Assembly: GCF_030812785.1 (NCBI RefSeq)
Contig: NZ_JAUSTJ010000003.1
Span: 1,275,116-1,339,115, forward strand
Length of the DNA: 64,000 bases
Reading direction: 5' to 3'
Origin: Sphingomonas kyeonggiensis
GTDB taxonomy: Bacteria > Pseudomonadota > Alphaproteobacteria > Sphingomonadales > Sphingomonadaceae
Part shown: piece after piece, positions 1 through 9,130 of the stretch
How positions within the stretch are numbered: the first letter of the stretch is position 1
Layout of the letters: every line of letters starts with the position of its first letter
Made by a program: the position numbers and the translations under genes
The notes under the pieces: model-generated
What the model was told of the DNA's origin: nothing
The model's database searches: none
The model's input: the letters and a program-made list of their open reading frames with translations, nothing else

Positions 1-2
1 AG

Positions 3-1754
3 CTGGCGCGGCTCGATTTCAGCATGCGCGGCACCGCCGGCTCAGTCCGCACCGTTGCGACCCTGTCGGGGCCGTTCAGCGGCGGACGGGTCGAGGGGCT
101 GTCGATGCCGCTCCAGGCGCGCTGGGATGCCCGCGCCATCGAGGTGAACCCCGGCTGCACCCCCGTCAGCTTCGCGCGCATCGCCCTGTCGAGCCTCGTC
201 GTGAACGGCGATCGCCTCCAGCTCTGCCCGGTCGGGCCCGCGATGCTGCGCTGGAACGCCAAGGCGCTCTCCGGCGGCATCCGCACGCTCAAGCCCAAGC
301 TGGAGGGCAGGATCGGCGACAGCCCCCTGCATTTCTCGGCGGACATGGCGCAGCTCGAACTGGCCGCGAGCCGCTTCGCCCTCGCCAATGCAGCGATACG
401 GTTGGGAACCGATACGCCGACCCGTCTCGATATCGGCACGCTGACCGGCAGCTACCGCTCCGGCCTGGGCGGAAGCTTCGAGGGGCTTGGCGGCCGGATC
501 GGCGCGGTGCCGCTGCTGCTGTCCGAGGGCAAGGGCGAATGGGTGTTCGAACGCGGCGACCTGTCCCTGAAGGGCGGCTTCACCCTGGCCGATACCGAGG
601 CGCCCGCGCGCTTCGAGCCGCTCGCGAGCCGGAATGCGACCCTGTCCCTCCACGACGGCAAGATCACCGCGCGGGCCGGCCTGATCGCGCCGAAGCAGCA
701 GCTGCCGGTGGGCACGGTGGACGTCTCCCATGACCTGGAGAGCGGCACCGGGCAGGCGCTGCTCGATATCCCGGGCATCGCCTTCCACACCGACGGGCTC
801 CAGCCCAGCGACCTCACCCGGCTTACCTATGGCGTGATCGCCGATGTCGACGGGCTCGTCGCCGGCTCGGGCCGCTTCGCCTGGAACAGCGAGGGCGTCA
901 CCAGCACCGGCCGCTTCACCGCGACCGATATCGACCTCGCCGCCGCGTTCGGCCCGGTGCAGGGGCTCACCACCCAGCTCGACTTCACCGACCTGCTGGG
1001 CCTGCGCACCGCGCCGGGCCAGACGGCGAGCGTCCGCGTGGTCAATCCCGGCGTTCCGGTCCGCGACGGCCTGGTCCGCTACGAACTGCTCGACGCCACC
1101 CGGGTGCGCGTCGAGGCCGGGCGCTGGCCGTTCGCTGGCGGCGAGCTGGTCCTCGACCCCACCGTCCTCGACTTCGGCGAGAAGGGCGAGCGCCGGCTGA
1201 CCTTCCATGTGAAGGGCGTCGATGCCGCGCTGTTCCTGAAGGAGATGGCCTTCGACAATCTCGACGCCACCGGCGTGTTCGACGGCACGCTGCCGATGAT
1301 CTTCGACGCCAATGGCGGGCGGATCGAGGGCGGCGAGCTCCACGCCCGGGCCGGCGGCCACATCGCCTATGTCGGCGAGGTCACCCGCAACGATGTCGGC
1401 ATCTGGGGGAACATGGCGTTCCAGGCGCTGAAGTCCCTGAACTACAAGAACCTCGCCATCCGGATGAACGGCCCGCTGGCCGGCGAGATGATCACCGACA
1501 TCAGCTTCTCCGGGATCAGCCAAGGCAAGGGCACCCGCTCCAATTTCCTGATCCGCCGGCTGGCGAAGCTGCCCTTCGTGTTCAACGTGCGGATCAGCGC
1601 GCCCTTCCGCCAGCTGCTCGACTCCGCCCAGTCCTGGTACGATCCCAGCCGGCTGATCGAGCGCAACCTGCCTGCATTGATCGAGGAGCAGAATCGTGCA
1701 GAGGAAGCCGCCAAACAGACCGTTCAGCCGCGCGAAAGCGCTCCTGTTCCATGA
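3..1754 (+). CDS. ydbH: YdbH-like AsmA-type intermembrane lipid transport protein (3' part)
   Basis: The frame is open to the left edge, so the start lies outside; 583 residues are visible. The protein is rich in short beta-strand repeats with alternating glycines and no catalytic motif, as in the AsmA-like YdbH family that bridges inner and outer membranes to move phospholipid. The last about 120 residues (from NGPLAGEMITDISFSG to the stretch near LLDSAQSWYDPSRLIE) match the usual C-terminal part of YdbH. The next two genes encode a YnbE-like lipoprotein and a YdbL-like protein, the same trio as in enterobacteria, which makes the assignment firm. Known of the family: YdbH is anchored in the inner membrane and contacts YnbE in the outer membrane. 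The N-terminal anchor cannot be checked here. Confidence 0.85.
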   Translation: MARLDFSMRGTAGSVRTVATLSGPFSGGRVEGLSMPLQARWDARAIEVNPGCTPVSFARIALSSLVVNGDRLQLCPVGPAMLRWNAKALSGGIRTLKPKLEGRIGDSPLHFSADMAQLELAASRFALANAAIRLGTDTPTRLDIGTLTGSYRSGLGGSFEGLGGRIGAVPLLLSEGKGEWVFERGDLSLKGGFTLADTEAPARFEPLASRNATLSLHDGKITARAGLIAPKQQLPVGTVDVSHDLESGTGQALLDIPGIAFHTDGLQPSDLTRLTYGVIADVDGLVAGSGRFAWNSEGVTSTGRFTATDIDLAAAFGPVQGLTTQLDFTDLLGLRTAPGQTASVRVVNPGVPVRDGLVRYELLDATRVRVEAGRWPFAGGELVLDPTVLDFGEKGERRLTFHVKGVDAALFLKEMAFDNLDATGVFDGTLPMIFDANGGRIEGGELHARAGGHIAYVGEVTRNDVGIWGNMAFQALKSLNYKNLAIRMNGPLAGEMITDISFSGISQGKGTRSNFLIRRLAKLPFVFNVRISAPFRQLLDSAQSWYDPSRLIERNLPALIEEQNRAEEAAKQTVQPRESAPVP

Positions 1755-1764
1755 AAGGTACGCT

Positions 1765-1974
1765 ATGCAGCTTGGAAGCATGACACAGGCAATGCCGCGC
1801 TGGCTCGGGCGCCTCGGGGTGATGCCCGTGGTGCTCGCCGGCGGCTGCATCAACGTGACCGCGCCCGACAAGCCGATCGTCATCAACCTCAATATTTCGA
1901 TCACCCAGGAAGTGGTCTATCGTCTCGACAACAAGGCGAAGGCTCTCATCCAGGAAAATCCGGGAATTTTCTGA
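1765..1974 (+). CDS. ynbE: YnbE-like outer-membrane lipoprotein
   Basis: A 69-residue protein with a lipoprotein signal peptide ending in LAGGC, so Cys is the predicted lipidated residue. The mature part carries the NxxxTxExxxRLD-type pattern (INLNISITQEVVYRLD) typical of the YnbE family, partner of YdbH. I chose ATG 1765, which has an AAAGG ribosome binding site at the ydbH stop. An upstream GTG at 1696 would overlap ydbH and add a poor leader, and ATG 1780 is also possible. It lies 10 bp after ydbH and overlaps ydbL by one base, so the three are translationally coupled. Family knowledge: YnbE builds a beta-strand stack with YdbH to form the lipid bridge. Confidence 0.85.
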   Translation: MQLGSMTQAMPRWLGRLGVMPVVLAGGCINVTAPDKPIVINLNISITQEVVYRLDNKAKALIQENPGIF

Positions 1975-2351
1975 TGCGCAAGTTGCTCTCCACCTCCGGC
2001 CTGGCGGCGCTCCTCTCGGTCGCCCTGATCGTCCCCGCTTCGGCCCAGCGCGATCCCGCCTATCAGGCGGCGCGCCAGGCGGGCCTCGTCGGCGAGCAGC
2101 CCGACGGCTATCTCGGGATCGTCGGCACGGCTACGCCCGAGCTCCAGGCCATCATCAACAACATCAACATCCAGCGGAAGCGCCAGTACACGCAGCAGGC
2201 GGCGTCGGGCTCCACCGTGGAGCAGATGGCCTTCGTCACCGGCTGCAACCTGATCTCGCGCACCGTTGCGGGCGAGAAGTATCGTGCGCCCGACGGCCGT
2301 TGGCTCACCCGCGGCAGCGACGCGCCGGTGCGGGATCCGCGCTGCCTCTGA
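1974..2351 (+). CDS. ydbL: YdbL-like periplasmic protein (DUF1318)
   Basis: A 125-residue protein with a clear signal peptide (MRKLLSTSGLAALLSVALIV, cleavage near ASA-QRD). The mature protein has the YdbL/DUF1318 layout: an N-terminal ARQAGLVGEQPDGYLGIV block followed by an INIQRKRQYTQQA helix. It starts in the TGATG junction with ynbE. Family knowledge: YdbL is a periplasmic modulator of the YdbH-YnbE bridge. The C-terminal tail with one Cys pair (TGCN and DPRCL) extends beyond the core domain and may form a disulfide; that is inference. Confidence 0.85.
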   Translation: MRKLLSTSGLAALLSVALIVPASAQRDPAYQAARQAGLVGEQPDGYLGIVGTATPELQAIINNINIQRKRQYTQQAASGSTVEQMAFVTGCNLISRTVAGEKYRAPDGRWLTRGSDAPVRDPRCL

Positions 2352-2359
2352 TCATGAAG

Positions 2360-2392
2360 GGAAGGGCGGCGGGATGCTGCCCTTCCGCTTTC
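2360..2392 (+). terminator. Probable terminator after ydbL
   Basis: An 8-bp perfect stem (GGAAGGGC at 2360-2367 with GCCCTTCC at 2379-2386) is followed by a short pyrimidine run, GCTTTCC. It sits 9 bp past the ydbL stop and separates the lipid-transport trio from dgcN. The T tract is weak. Confidence 0.5.
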
Positions 2393-2517
2393 CTGCGCTG
2401 ATCGGGCGGCTGCAGGCCTGTCCATAACCATAGGCTATGCTGCAGCGCAGCCTTCGACGCTATCAAGCCCGGCATATTTGGCAATCATGTGACTCGCAGC
2501 GGCAGGCGGAGTTTCCA

Positions 2518-3555
2518 ATGATTGCCAGTCCCTATCTCCTCTATCTCGGCCATTCGAACGACGAGGTCGGCATCAAGACCTCGCGCGGGCTGGCGGTGTT
2601 CCGCCCGGACGAATGTGTCGGCGAGTTCCGCCATGACGATTGCCCGCTGACCCTCGGCCTGCCGCGCATCGGCTTCGCCGAGGCAGTCGCCGCCGGCGCG
2701 AAGACCCTGGTGCTCGGCATCGCCAATGCCGGCGGGCGGATGGGTGCCGATCTGGTCGCCGATGCGATCGCCGGGATCGAGGCGGGGCTCGACGTCGCCT
2801 CGGGCCTGCACCACCGGCTGCGCGAGGAACCTTCGATCGTCGCGGCAGCGGCGAAGCATGGCCGCAAGCTTCACGACGTCCGCGATCCCAAGGCCGGCAT
2901 TCCGGTCGGCAACGGCAAGCGCCGCGCGGGCAAGCGGCTGCTCACCGTCGGCACCGATTGCTCGGTCGGCAAGATGTACGCCACGCTCTGCCTGGAGCAG
3001 GGCATGCGCGTCCGCGGCATGACCGCCGATTTCCGCGCGACCGGCCAGACCGGCATCCTGATCGCCGGCAGCGGCGTGCCGCTCGACGCAGTGATCGCCG
3101 ACTTCATCTCGGGCGCGATCGAGGAGATATCACCGGCGCGCGACGATGACGGCTGGGACCTGATCGAAGGCCAGGGCTCGCTGTTCCACCCGAGCTTCGC
3201 CGGCGTCTCGACCGGCCTGCTGCACGGCGCCCAGCCGGCGGCTTTGGTGCTCTGCCACGATCCGATGCGCGCCCATATGCGCGGCCTGCCGCACTATCCG
3301 GTGCCGGGGCTCAGGGAAACGCTGGAGGCCAATCTGGCCGTCGCGCGGCTCACCAGCCCGGACGTGCAGGCGGTCGGCATCGCGCTCAACACTTCCAAGC
3401 TCGCGCGGGCGGAAGCGGAGCGGCTCTGCGCCGAGACCGCCGACGCGCTCGGGCTGCCCTGCACCGACCCGTTCGCCATGGGCGTGGACCCCATCATCGA
3501 CAGGATCGACCAATGCTTCGAACCCTCGCCGCGCGTAGCGACGCTTTCAAACTAA
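2518..3555 (+). CDS. dgcN: D-glutamate N-acetyltransferase DgcN (DUF1611 family)
   Basis: A 345-residue protein of the DUF1611 family. A P-loop-like GTDCSVGK sits near residue 147, and DIxxVASGLHHRL and EGQGSLFHPSF match the family core. Family knowledge: DgcN N-acetylates D-glutamate, and DgcA then epimerises the product. The start at ATG 2518 (MIASPYLLYLG) follows a GGAG 10 bases upstream; an upstream in-frame start at 2437 would add a leader unlike the family. Its 3' end overlaps dgcA by 43 bases, an unusually long overlap that supports coupled translation. The protein has no signal peptide and is cytoplasmic. The downstream deacylases probably supply D-glutamate or other D-amino acids. 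Confidence 0.85.
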   Translation: MIASPYLLYLGHSNDEVGIKTSRGLAVFRPDECVGEFRHDDCPLTLGLPRIGFAEAVAAGAKTLVLGIANAGGRMGADLVADAIAGIEAGLDVASGLHHRLREEPSIVAAAAKHGRKLHDVRDPKAGIPVGNGKRRAGKRLLTVGTDCSVGKMYATLCLEQGMRVRGMTADFRATGQTGILIAGSGVPLDAVIADFISGAIEEISPARDDDGWDLIEGQGSLFHPSFAGVSTGLLHGAQPAALVLCHDPMRAHMRGLPHYPVPGLRETLEANLAVARLTSPDVQAVGIALNTSKLARAEAERLCAETADALGLPCTDPFAMGVDPIIDRIDQCFEPSPRVATLSN

Positions 3556-4502
3556 GCACCCCGTTCCGCATCTCGCGGGGGGTGAAGACGGTCGCCGAGG
3601 TGGTGACTGTCTCGATCTTGGCCGAGGGCGTGACCGGTTGGGGCGAGGGTGTGCCCTATCCGCGCTACGGGGAGTCGATCGAAGGCGCGCTGGCCGAGAT
3701 CGAGACTGCCCGCAGCGCGATCGAGGGCGGAGCCTCCCGCGAGGAACTGCTCGCACTGATGCCGGCCGGCGCGGCACGGAACGCGGTCGACTGCGCGCTC
3801 TGGGACCTGGAGGCGAAGCTCGCTGGACGCAGCGTGACCGAACTGCTCGGCCTTCCGCCGCTGGGTGCGACGCCGACGGCGATGACCGTAAGCCTCGACA
3901 CGCCCGACGCGATGGCTGTGGCTGCGGGCAAGCTGGCGGACGTGCCGCTCATCAAGATCAAGGTCGATCGCAGCGATCCCGAGGCGCAGATCCGCCGCGT
4001 GCGCGAGATGGCGCCGAAGCCGCGGGTGATCGTCGATCCGAACGAGAGCTGGACGATCGTCGAGATAGAGCGGCTCCAGCCGATGCTCGCCGAGCTGCGC
4101 ATCGACCTGCTCGAACAGCCGCTGCCGGCGGGTGAGGACGATGCCCTGGAGGGCTTCAACCCGCTGATCCCGATCGCCGCCGACGAATCCGCCCATATCG
4201 CCGACGATGTCGCGGCGCTGGCGAGCAAATATCAGGTGATCAACATCAAGCTCGACAAGACCGGCGGCCTCACCGGCGCGCTCGCGCTCGCCGATGCGGC
4301 GGCCGCGGCGGGGCTGGGGGTGATGACCGGCAGCATGATCTCGACTTCGCTGTCGATCGCACCCGCGCTGGTGATCGCCGCGCGCTCGAGCTTCGTCGAT
4401 CTCGATGGCCCGCTCTGGCTGGCGGAAGACCGGCCGGGCGGCGTGCGCGGGGAGGGCGGCGTGCTGTCGCCGCCGGCGCCGGGCTTCTGGGGAGCGCCAT
4501 AA
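3513..4502 (+). CDS. dgcA: N-acetyl-D-glutamate racemase DgcA (enolase superfamily)
   Basis: A 329-residue enolase-superfamily enzyme of the dipeptide-epimerase/muconate-lactonising subgroup. The catalytic KxK is in LIKIKVD (about residue 150). Metal ligands lie in IVDPNES, DLLEQPLP and PIAADES, and the second catalytic lysine is in NIKLDKTGG. With dgcN directly upstream and overlapping by 43 bp, the product is best read as the racemase that turns N-acetyl-D-glutamate into N-acetyl-L-glutamate. An L-Ala-D/L-Glu epimerase is the main alternative, since the families are close. It is cytoplasmic. The amidohydrolase at 4536 follows after 33 bp. Confidence 0.85.
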   Translation: MLRTLAARSDAFKLSTPFRISRGVKTVAEVVTVSILAEGVTGWGEGVPYPRYGESIEGALAEIETARSAIEGGASREELLALMPAGAARNAVDCALWDLEAKLAGRSVTELLGLPPLGATPTAMTVSLDTPDAMAVAAGKLADVPLIKIKVDRSDPEAQIRRVREMAPKPRVIVDPNESWTIVEIERLQPMLAELRIDLLEQPLPAGEDDALEGFNPLIPIAADESAHIADDVAALASKYQVINIKLDKTGGLTGALALADAAAAAGLGVMTGSMISTSLSIAPALVIAARSSFVDLDGPLWLAEDRPGGVRGEGGVLSPPAPGFWGAP

Positions 4503-4535
4503 CCGAAAGTAATAACCAAAAGAGGGAGTCGCGAC

Positions 4536-6176
4536 ATGGTTCAGGGTCGGAAGGGGAAGATCGGCGTGGCGGCGGGCGCTGCGCTGGTGGCCGTAGCGGG
4601 CGTCGCGCTGGCGCGCGGCGCCGACCAGGAACCTCCCGCCGACCTGATCCTGCGCGGCGGCACCGTCTATCCGGGCAACGCCGCCCCCTTCAAAGGCGAT
4701 GTCGCGGTCCGCGGCGATCGCATCGTCTATGTCGGCCCCAAGGCGCCGGGCGGTGCGAAGAAGATCATCGACGCGACCGGCATGATCGTCGCGCCCGGCT
4801 TCATCGACACGCATAGCCATGTGAACAACGCGCTGGCCTCGGGCGATCCGGCCGCGCGGCTGGTGCTGCCCTTCCTTACCCAGGGTGTGACCACCGCCTT
4901 CATCGGCGTGGACGGCGGTGGCGATCCCGAGGTCGCCCGCACCTTCGGCCGCGACAGCGGCGCCAAGGGCGGCGAGGGCGAGGCGGCGCTGGGCCAGTCG
5001 AGCCGCGACTATGGCATCAACTTCGCAACCTATGTCGGCCTGGGCGCCGTCCGGCTCAAGGTGATCGGCCCCGACGACCGGGCACCCACGCCCGAAGAGC
5101 TGGCCAGGATGCAGGGCCTGGTCTCCACCGCGATGTGCCAGGGCGCGCTCGGTCTCTCTACCGGCCTGTTCTACGCGCCGCAGAGCTTCGCCAGGCTGGA
5201 CGAGGTGGTCGCGCTGGCCAGGGCCGCGGCGGAAAAGGGTGGCATCTATGATAGCCATCTGCGCGACGAATCCTCCTACACGATCGGCCTGAAGGGCGCG
5301 GTCGCAGAGGCGATCGAGATCGGCCGCGAGGCGGGCATCCCGGTCCATATCGCGCATATCAAGGCGCTCGGCGTCGATGTGCAGGGGCAGGCGCAGGCGA
5401 TCATCGCCCAGATCGAGGCGGCGCAGAAGGCAGGGCAGATCGTCCACGCCGATCAATATCCCTGGTCCGCCTCCGGCACCGGGCTGTCGGCGGCGCTGAT
5501 GCCCCGCTGGGCGCAGGATGGCGGGCGTGCGGCGATGCTCAAGCGGTTCGAGAATCCGGCGGCGATGGCGAAGATGCGGCCCGAGATCGCCGACAACCTC
5601 CGCCGCCGCGGTGGTCCCGCGTCGCTGCTCATCACCTCCGGCCCGGCCGATGCCGAGGGCAAGACGCTCGAGCAGATCGCCAAGGCCAGCGGCGTCGATC
5701 CGATCGATGCGGCGATCGCGATCCTCAAGAGGCGCGAGGCCGGTGTCGCTTCGTTCAACCAGAGCGAGGCGGACATCGCCGCCTTCATGCAGCGGCCCTG
5801 GGTTGTGACCAGCTCGGACGCCTCGCAGGGGCATCCGCGCTACTATGCCTCCTTCGCCCGCAAATACGCGACCTATGTGAAGGACAGGCAGGTGATCGAC
5901 CTGCGCGCCTTCATCGATCGCAGCACCGCCGTCACCGCGGCGATGTTCGGGCTGGAAGGCCGCGGGCAGCTCAAGGCCGGCGCCTTTGCCGACGTGATCA
6001 TGTTCGATCCGGCCCGCTTCGCGCCGCGCGCCGACTACATCCATCCCGCGCTGTTCTCCACCGGCATGCGCACGGTGGTCGTGAACGGCGTGGTTGCGAT
6101 CGAGAATGGCGAGCCGACCGGCGCTGCCGGCGGCCGCCCGCTACCCCGCCAGCCGAAACCGGGGAGCTGTCGATAG
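4536..6176 (+). CDS. Exported N-acyl-D-amino-acid deacylase-like amidohydrolase (1)
   Basis: A 546-residue amidohydrolase with a hydrophobic N-terminal segment (VAAGAALVAVAGVALARG) that looks like a signal peptide or anchor, so it probably acts in the periplasm. The D-aminoacylase pattern is seen in order: DLILRGGTVY; HSH in FIDTHSHVN (about residue 95); His in SHLRDES; His in VHIAHIKALG; Asp in VTSSDAS. The Cys metal ligand of classical D-aminoacylases (GNCG) is replaced by Asp here (GVDGGG). GAGGGA precedes ATG 4536 at good spacing. It is a paralogue of the protein at 9131. Inferred role: freeing D-amino acids from N-acyl or peptide conjugates for DgcN/DgcA; the exact substrate is unknown. 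Confidence 0.85.
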   Translation: MVQGRKGKIGVAAGAALVAVAGVALARGADQEPPADLILRGGTVYPGNAAPFKGDVAVRGDRIVYVGPKAPGGAKKIIDATGMIVAPGFIDTHSHVNNALASGDPAARLVLPFLTQGVTTAFIGVDGGGDPEVARTFGRDSGAKGGEGEAALGQSSRDYGINFATYVGLGAVRLKVIGPDDRAPTPEELARMQGLVSTAMCQGALGLSTGLFYAPQSFARLDEVVALARAAAEKGGIYDSHLRDESSYTIGLKGAVAEAIEIGREAGIPVHIAHIKALGVDVQGQAQAIIAQIEAAQKAGQIVHADQYPWSASGTGLSAALMPRWAQDGGRAAMLKRFENPAAMAKMRPEIADNLRRRGGPASLLITSGPADAEGKTLEQIAKASGVDPIDAAIAILKRREAGVASFNQSEADIAAFMQRPWVVTSSDASQGHPRYYASFARKYATYVKDRQVIDLRAFIDRSTAVTAAMFGLEGRGQLKAGAFADVIMFDPARFAPRADYIHPALFSTGMRTVVVNGVVAIENGEPTGAAGGRPLPRQPKPGSCR

Positions 6177-6279
6177 GAGGCCAATAAGGAACCGCAGGAC
6201 GGGGCCGATGCGGTGCAGCCGGGGCAACCGGCGCACGGAAGGCATCATCGCTCCACTACACCGATGAAGGGGAAGAAAT

Positions 6280-9117
6280 ATGACAAGGTCACTGAGAGCC
6301 GCCTCTCTGCCCGCGCTGGCAGTCGCGCTGCTGTGGAACGCCGCGGCGTTCGCGCAGGACACCCAGACCCCGCCGGCACCGGCGCCCGAACCCGAAGCCC
6401 AATCGGCCGAGATCACCGTCACCGGCACCCGCATCCAGCGCGATGGCTATCAGGCTCCGACGCCGCTCACCGTGATCAATTCGGAAGACATCGCCGCGAC
6501 CGCGCCGGCCAATGTCGCCGATTACGTCAATGAGATTCCCTCGCTCGTCGGCAGCGTCACGCCGGCCAATTCCAACCTCAACATCTCGGCGGGCACCGCG
6601 GGCGTCAACGCGCTCAACCTGCGCTCGCTCGGCACCGCGCGCACGCTGGTGCTGCTCGACGGCCAGCGCTCGGTCGGCTCGACGGTCACCGGCTTGGTCG
6701 ACGTCAACACCTTCCCTCAGGGCCTGATCAAGAGCGTCGAGATCGTCACTGGCGGCGCCTCTGCCGCCTATGGCTCGGACGCGGTCTCGGGCGTGGTCAA
6801 CTTCATCCTCGACAAGGAATATTCGGGCCTCAAGGGCTCGGTCGAGTACGGCATCTCGACCTATGGCGACGCGCCCAACTACCGCGCGACGCTGACCGCC
6901 GGCACGGGCTTCGCGGGCGGCCGCGGCCATATCCTGCTCAACGGCGAGATCGCGGTGAAGGAAGGGCTGCACGGGGTTCCGCGCGACTGGAACAACAAGG
7001 GCTGGTACCTGATCAACAACCCCGCCTATGCCGTGGTCCAGGGCGTGGGCAACGGTCAGCCCGAGCGCCTGGTGGTGTCCGGCGCGGGCCTCAGCCAGGC
7101 GACGCGGGGCGGCGTCATCCTCAATACTGCGCTGCGCGGCACCCAGTTCGGCGTGGGCGGCGCGGTCAGCCAGTATAATTTCGGCACCAACCGCGATCCC
7201 TGGCAGATCGGCGGCGACTGGCAGGCGACCCAGGTCAACGGCTTCCAGTCGCTCGACCCCGAGGAGAACCGCAAGAGCCTGTTCGGGCGGGTGAGCTTCG
7301 AGGTCGCCGAATGGCTGAGCGTGTTCGGCCAGGCCTCCTATGCCAAGTCGGAGAATCTCGGCTGGCTCGGCGTGCAGCTCAACCAGAACAACGTCACGAT
7401 CCAGGCGGACAATGCCTATATCCCGGCCTCGGTCCGCGCGCAGCTGGGCGGCATCACCCAGTTCACCCTCGGCACCAGCAATGCCGACCTGCCGATCCGC
7501 AAGAACGACACCGAGCGCGAGCTGCAGCGATACGTCGTCGGCGCAAACGGCAGCTTCCCGCTGTTCGCCGGCACCGCGCGCTGGGACGTCTATTACCAGA
7601 AGGGGATCAGCCGCACGCGCGAGATGGCGCGGGACATCACCAATACCGCCCGGCTCGCGCTGGCGCAGGATGCGGTGTTCGCGCCGGCCGGCAATGCGAT
7701 CGGCGTGCCCGCCGGCACGATCGTCTGCCGCTCGACGCTGACCGCGCCGACCAATGGCTGCGTCCCGCTCAATCGCCTCGGTATCGGCGTCGCAAGCCCC
7801 CAGGCGCTCGCCTATGTCCTCGGCAATCCGTATCGTAGGCAAAAGTTCGAAGAGGATGTCGTCGCCGCCAACCTGGCCTTCGACGCGTTCGATCTGCCCG
7901 CCGGCGCGGTGTCGGTCTCGGTCGGCGGAGAGCATCGCCGCGAGAAGGTCAGCGGCTCGGTGCCCACCGAATTCCAGAGCGGCTGGTTCGTCGGCAACTT
8001 CCTGCCCAGCTTCGGCAGCTACAGCGTCACCGAAGGCTATGTCGAGCTCGTCGTGCCAGTGATCAAGGGCCTCGACCTCAACGGCGCGGTGCGCGGCACA
8101 GACTATTCGACCTCGGGCTATGTCACCACCTGGAAGGCGGGCCTGACCTTCGAGCCGATCCCCGACATCCGCTTCCGCGCCACCCGCTCGCGCGACATCC
8201 GCGCGCCCAATCTCGGTGAGCTGTTCACCGCCGGATCGACCCGCATCAACGTGCTGCTCGATTCCTCGCAGAACAACGCCTCGGTCACCTTTGCCGGCAC
8301 CACACGCGGCAACCCGCTGCTCCAGCCGGAGAGGGCCGATCAATGGGGCGTCGGCGTGGTTCTCCAGCCGACCTTCCTGCGCGGCTTCGCGATGTCGGTC
8401 GATTACTACAACATCAAGATCAACGGCGCGATCGGCTCGGTGGCCGCCCAGACGATCGTCGATCGCTGCAACCAGGGCGTGCAGGCTTTCTGCACGGCCG
8501 TGGTCCGCGGGCCCAATGCGTTCGGCAACAATCTCCAGGTGTTCGAAAGCCCCTTCAACTTCGCAGTTCAGAAAGCGCAGGGCATAGATTTCGAATCCTC
8601 ATACCGCACCCGGATCGGCACCGGCAACTTCACCCTGCGCGGCATGGCGACGCGCTACATCAAGAACTACTTCGACAACGGCATCGACGCGCCGACCGAC
8701 ACGGTGGGGATGAACGCCCCGGGCGGCACCCCGAAATGGCTGTACCGTGCCCAGGCCAGCTATGACGTGGACGACTTCAACATCACGCTGATCGGGCGCG
8801 GGGTCAGCGACGGCGTCTACGACACCAGCTTCATCGAGTGCACCAGCGGCTGCCCGACCTCCACCGTCACCAACCGCACGATCAATGACAACCGGATCAA
8901 GGGCGCCTTCTACATCGACACTTCGATCACCCAGGAGTTCAAAATGGGCGGGAAGGAGATGCAGCTGTTCTTCGCCGTCTCCAACCTGCTCGACAAGGAT
9001 CCGCCGGTGGTGGCGCCGGGGCCGGCGGGCAGCGCCTATGCGACGCCGGCGACCAACCAGTCGATCTACGACCTGCTCGGGCGGACCTTCCGCATCGGCG
9101 CCCGGTTCAAGATGTAA
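6280..9117 (+). CDS. TonB-dependent receptor (deacylase cluster)
   Basis: A 945-residue outer-membrane receptor. It has a signal peptide ending near AAAFAQD, then a Pro/Ala/Glu-rich linker, then the plug starting at EITVTGTRIQRDGYQAPTPL with the usual GGASAAYGSDAVSGVVNF segment. The C-terminal half is the 22-strand barrel, with the DIRAPNLGELF and LQPERADQWGVG signatures, ending in IGARFKM. An AAGGGGAAG ribosome binding site precedes ATG 6280. The gene lies between the two deacylase genes (103 bp after the first, 13 bp before the second), so its ligand is probably the N-acyl amino acid or oligopeptide they cleave. No N-terminal signalling domain is present. Confidence 0.93.
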   Translation: MTRSLRAASLPALAVALLWNAAAFAQDTQTPPAPAPEPEAQSAEITVTGTRIQRDGYQAPTPLTVINSEDIAATAPANVADYVNEIPSLVGSVTPANSNLNISAGTAGVNALNLRSLGTARTLVLLDGQRSVGSTVTGLVDVNTFPQGLIKSVEIVTGGASAAYGSDAVSGVVNFILDKEYSGLKGSVEYGISTYGDAPNYRATLTAGTGFAGGRGHILLNGEIAVKEGLHGVPRDWNNKGWYLINNPAYAVVQGVGNGQPERLVVSGAGLSQATRGGVILNTALRGTQFGVGGAVSQYNFGTNRDPWQIGGDWQATQVNGFQSLDPEENRKSLFGRVSFEVAEWLSVFGQASYAKSENLGWLGVQLNQNNVTIQADNAYIPASVRAQLGGITQFTLGTSNADLPIRKNDTERELQRYVVGANGSFPLFAGTARWDVYYQKGISRTREMARDITNTARLALAQDAVFAPAGNAIGVPAGTIVCRSTLTAPTNGCVPLNRLGIGVASPQALAYVLGNPYRRQKFEEDVVAANLAFDAFDLPAGAVSVSVGGEHRREKVSGSVPTEFQSGWFVGNFLPSFGSYSVTEGYVELVVPVIKGLDLNGAVRGTDYSTSGYVTTWKAGLTFEPIPDIRFRATRSRDIRAPNLGELFTAGSTRINVLLDSSQNNASVTFAGTTRGNPLLQPERADQWGVGVVLQPTFLRGFAMSVDYYNIKINGAIGSVAAQTIVDRCNQGVQAFCTAVVRGPNAFGNNLQVFESPFNFAVQKAQGIDFESSYRTRIGTGNFTLRGMATRYIKNYFDNGIDAPTDTVGMNAPGGTPKWLYRAQASYDVDDFNITLIGRGVSDGVYDTSFIECTSGCPTSTVTNRTINDNRIKGAFYIDTSITQEFKMGGKEMQLFFAVSNLLDKDPPVVAPGPAGSAYATPATNQSIYDLLGRTFRIGARFKM

Positions 9118-9130
9118 GGGAGAGGGATCG

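Noticed and set aside
3552..6044. An 830-codon minus-strand open frame across dgcA and the first deacylase
   Set aside because: Shadow of high-GC coding sequence; no signal, domain or ribosome site. The plus-strand genes explain the region.
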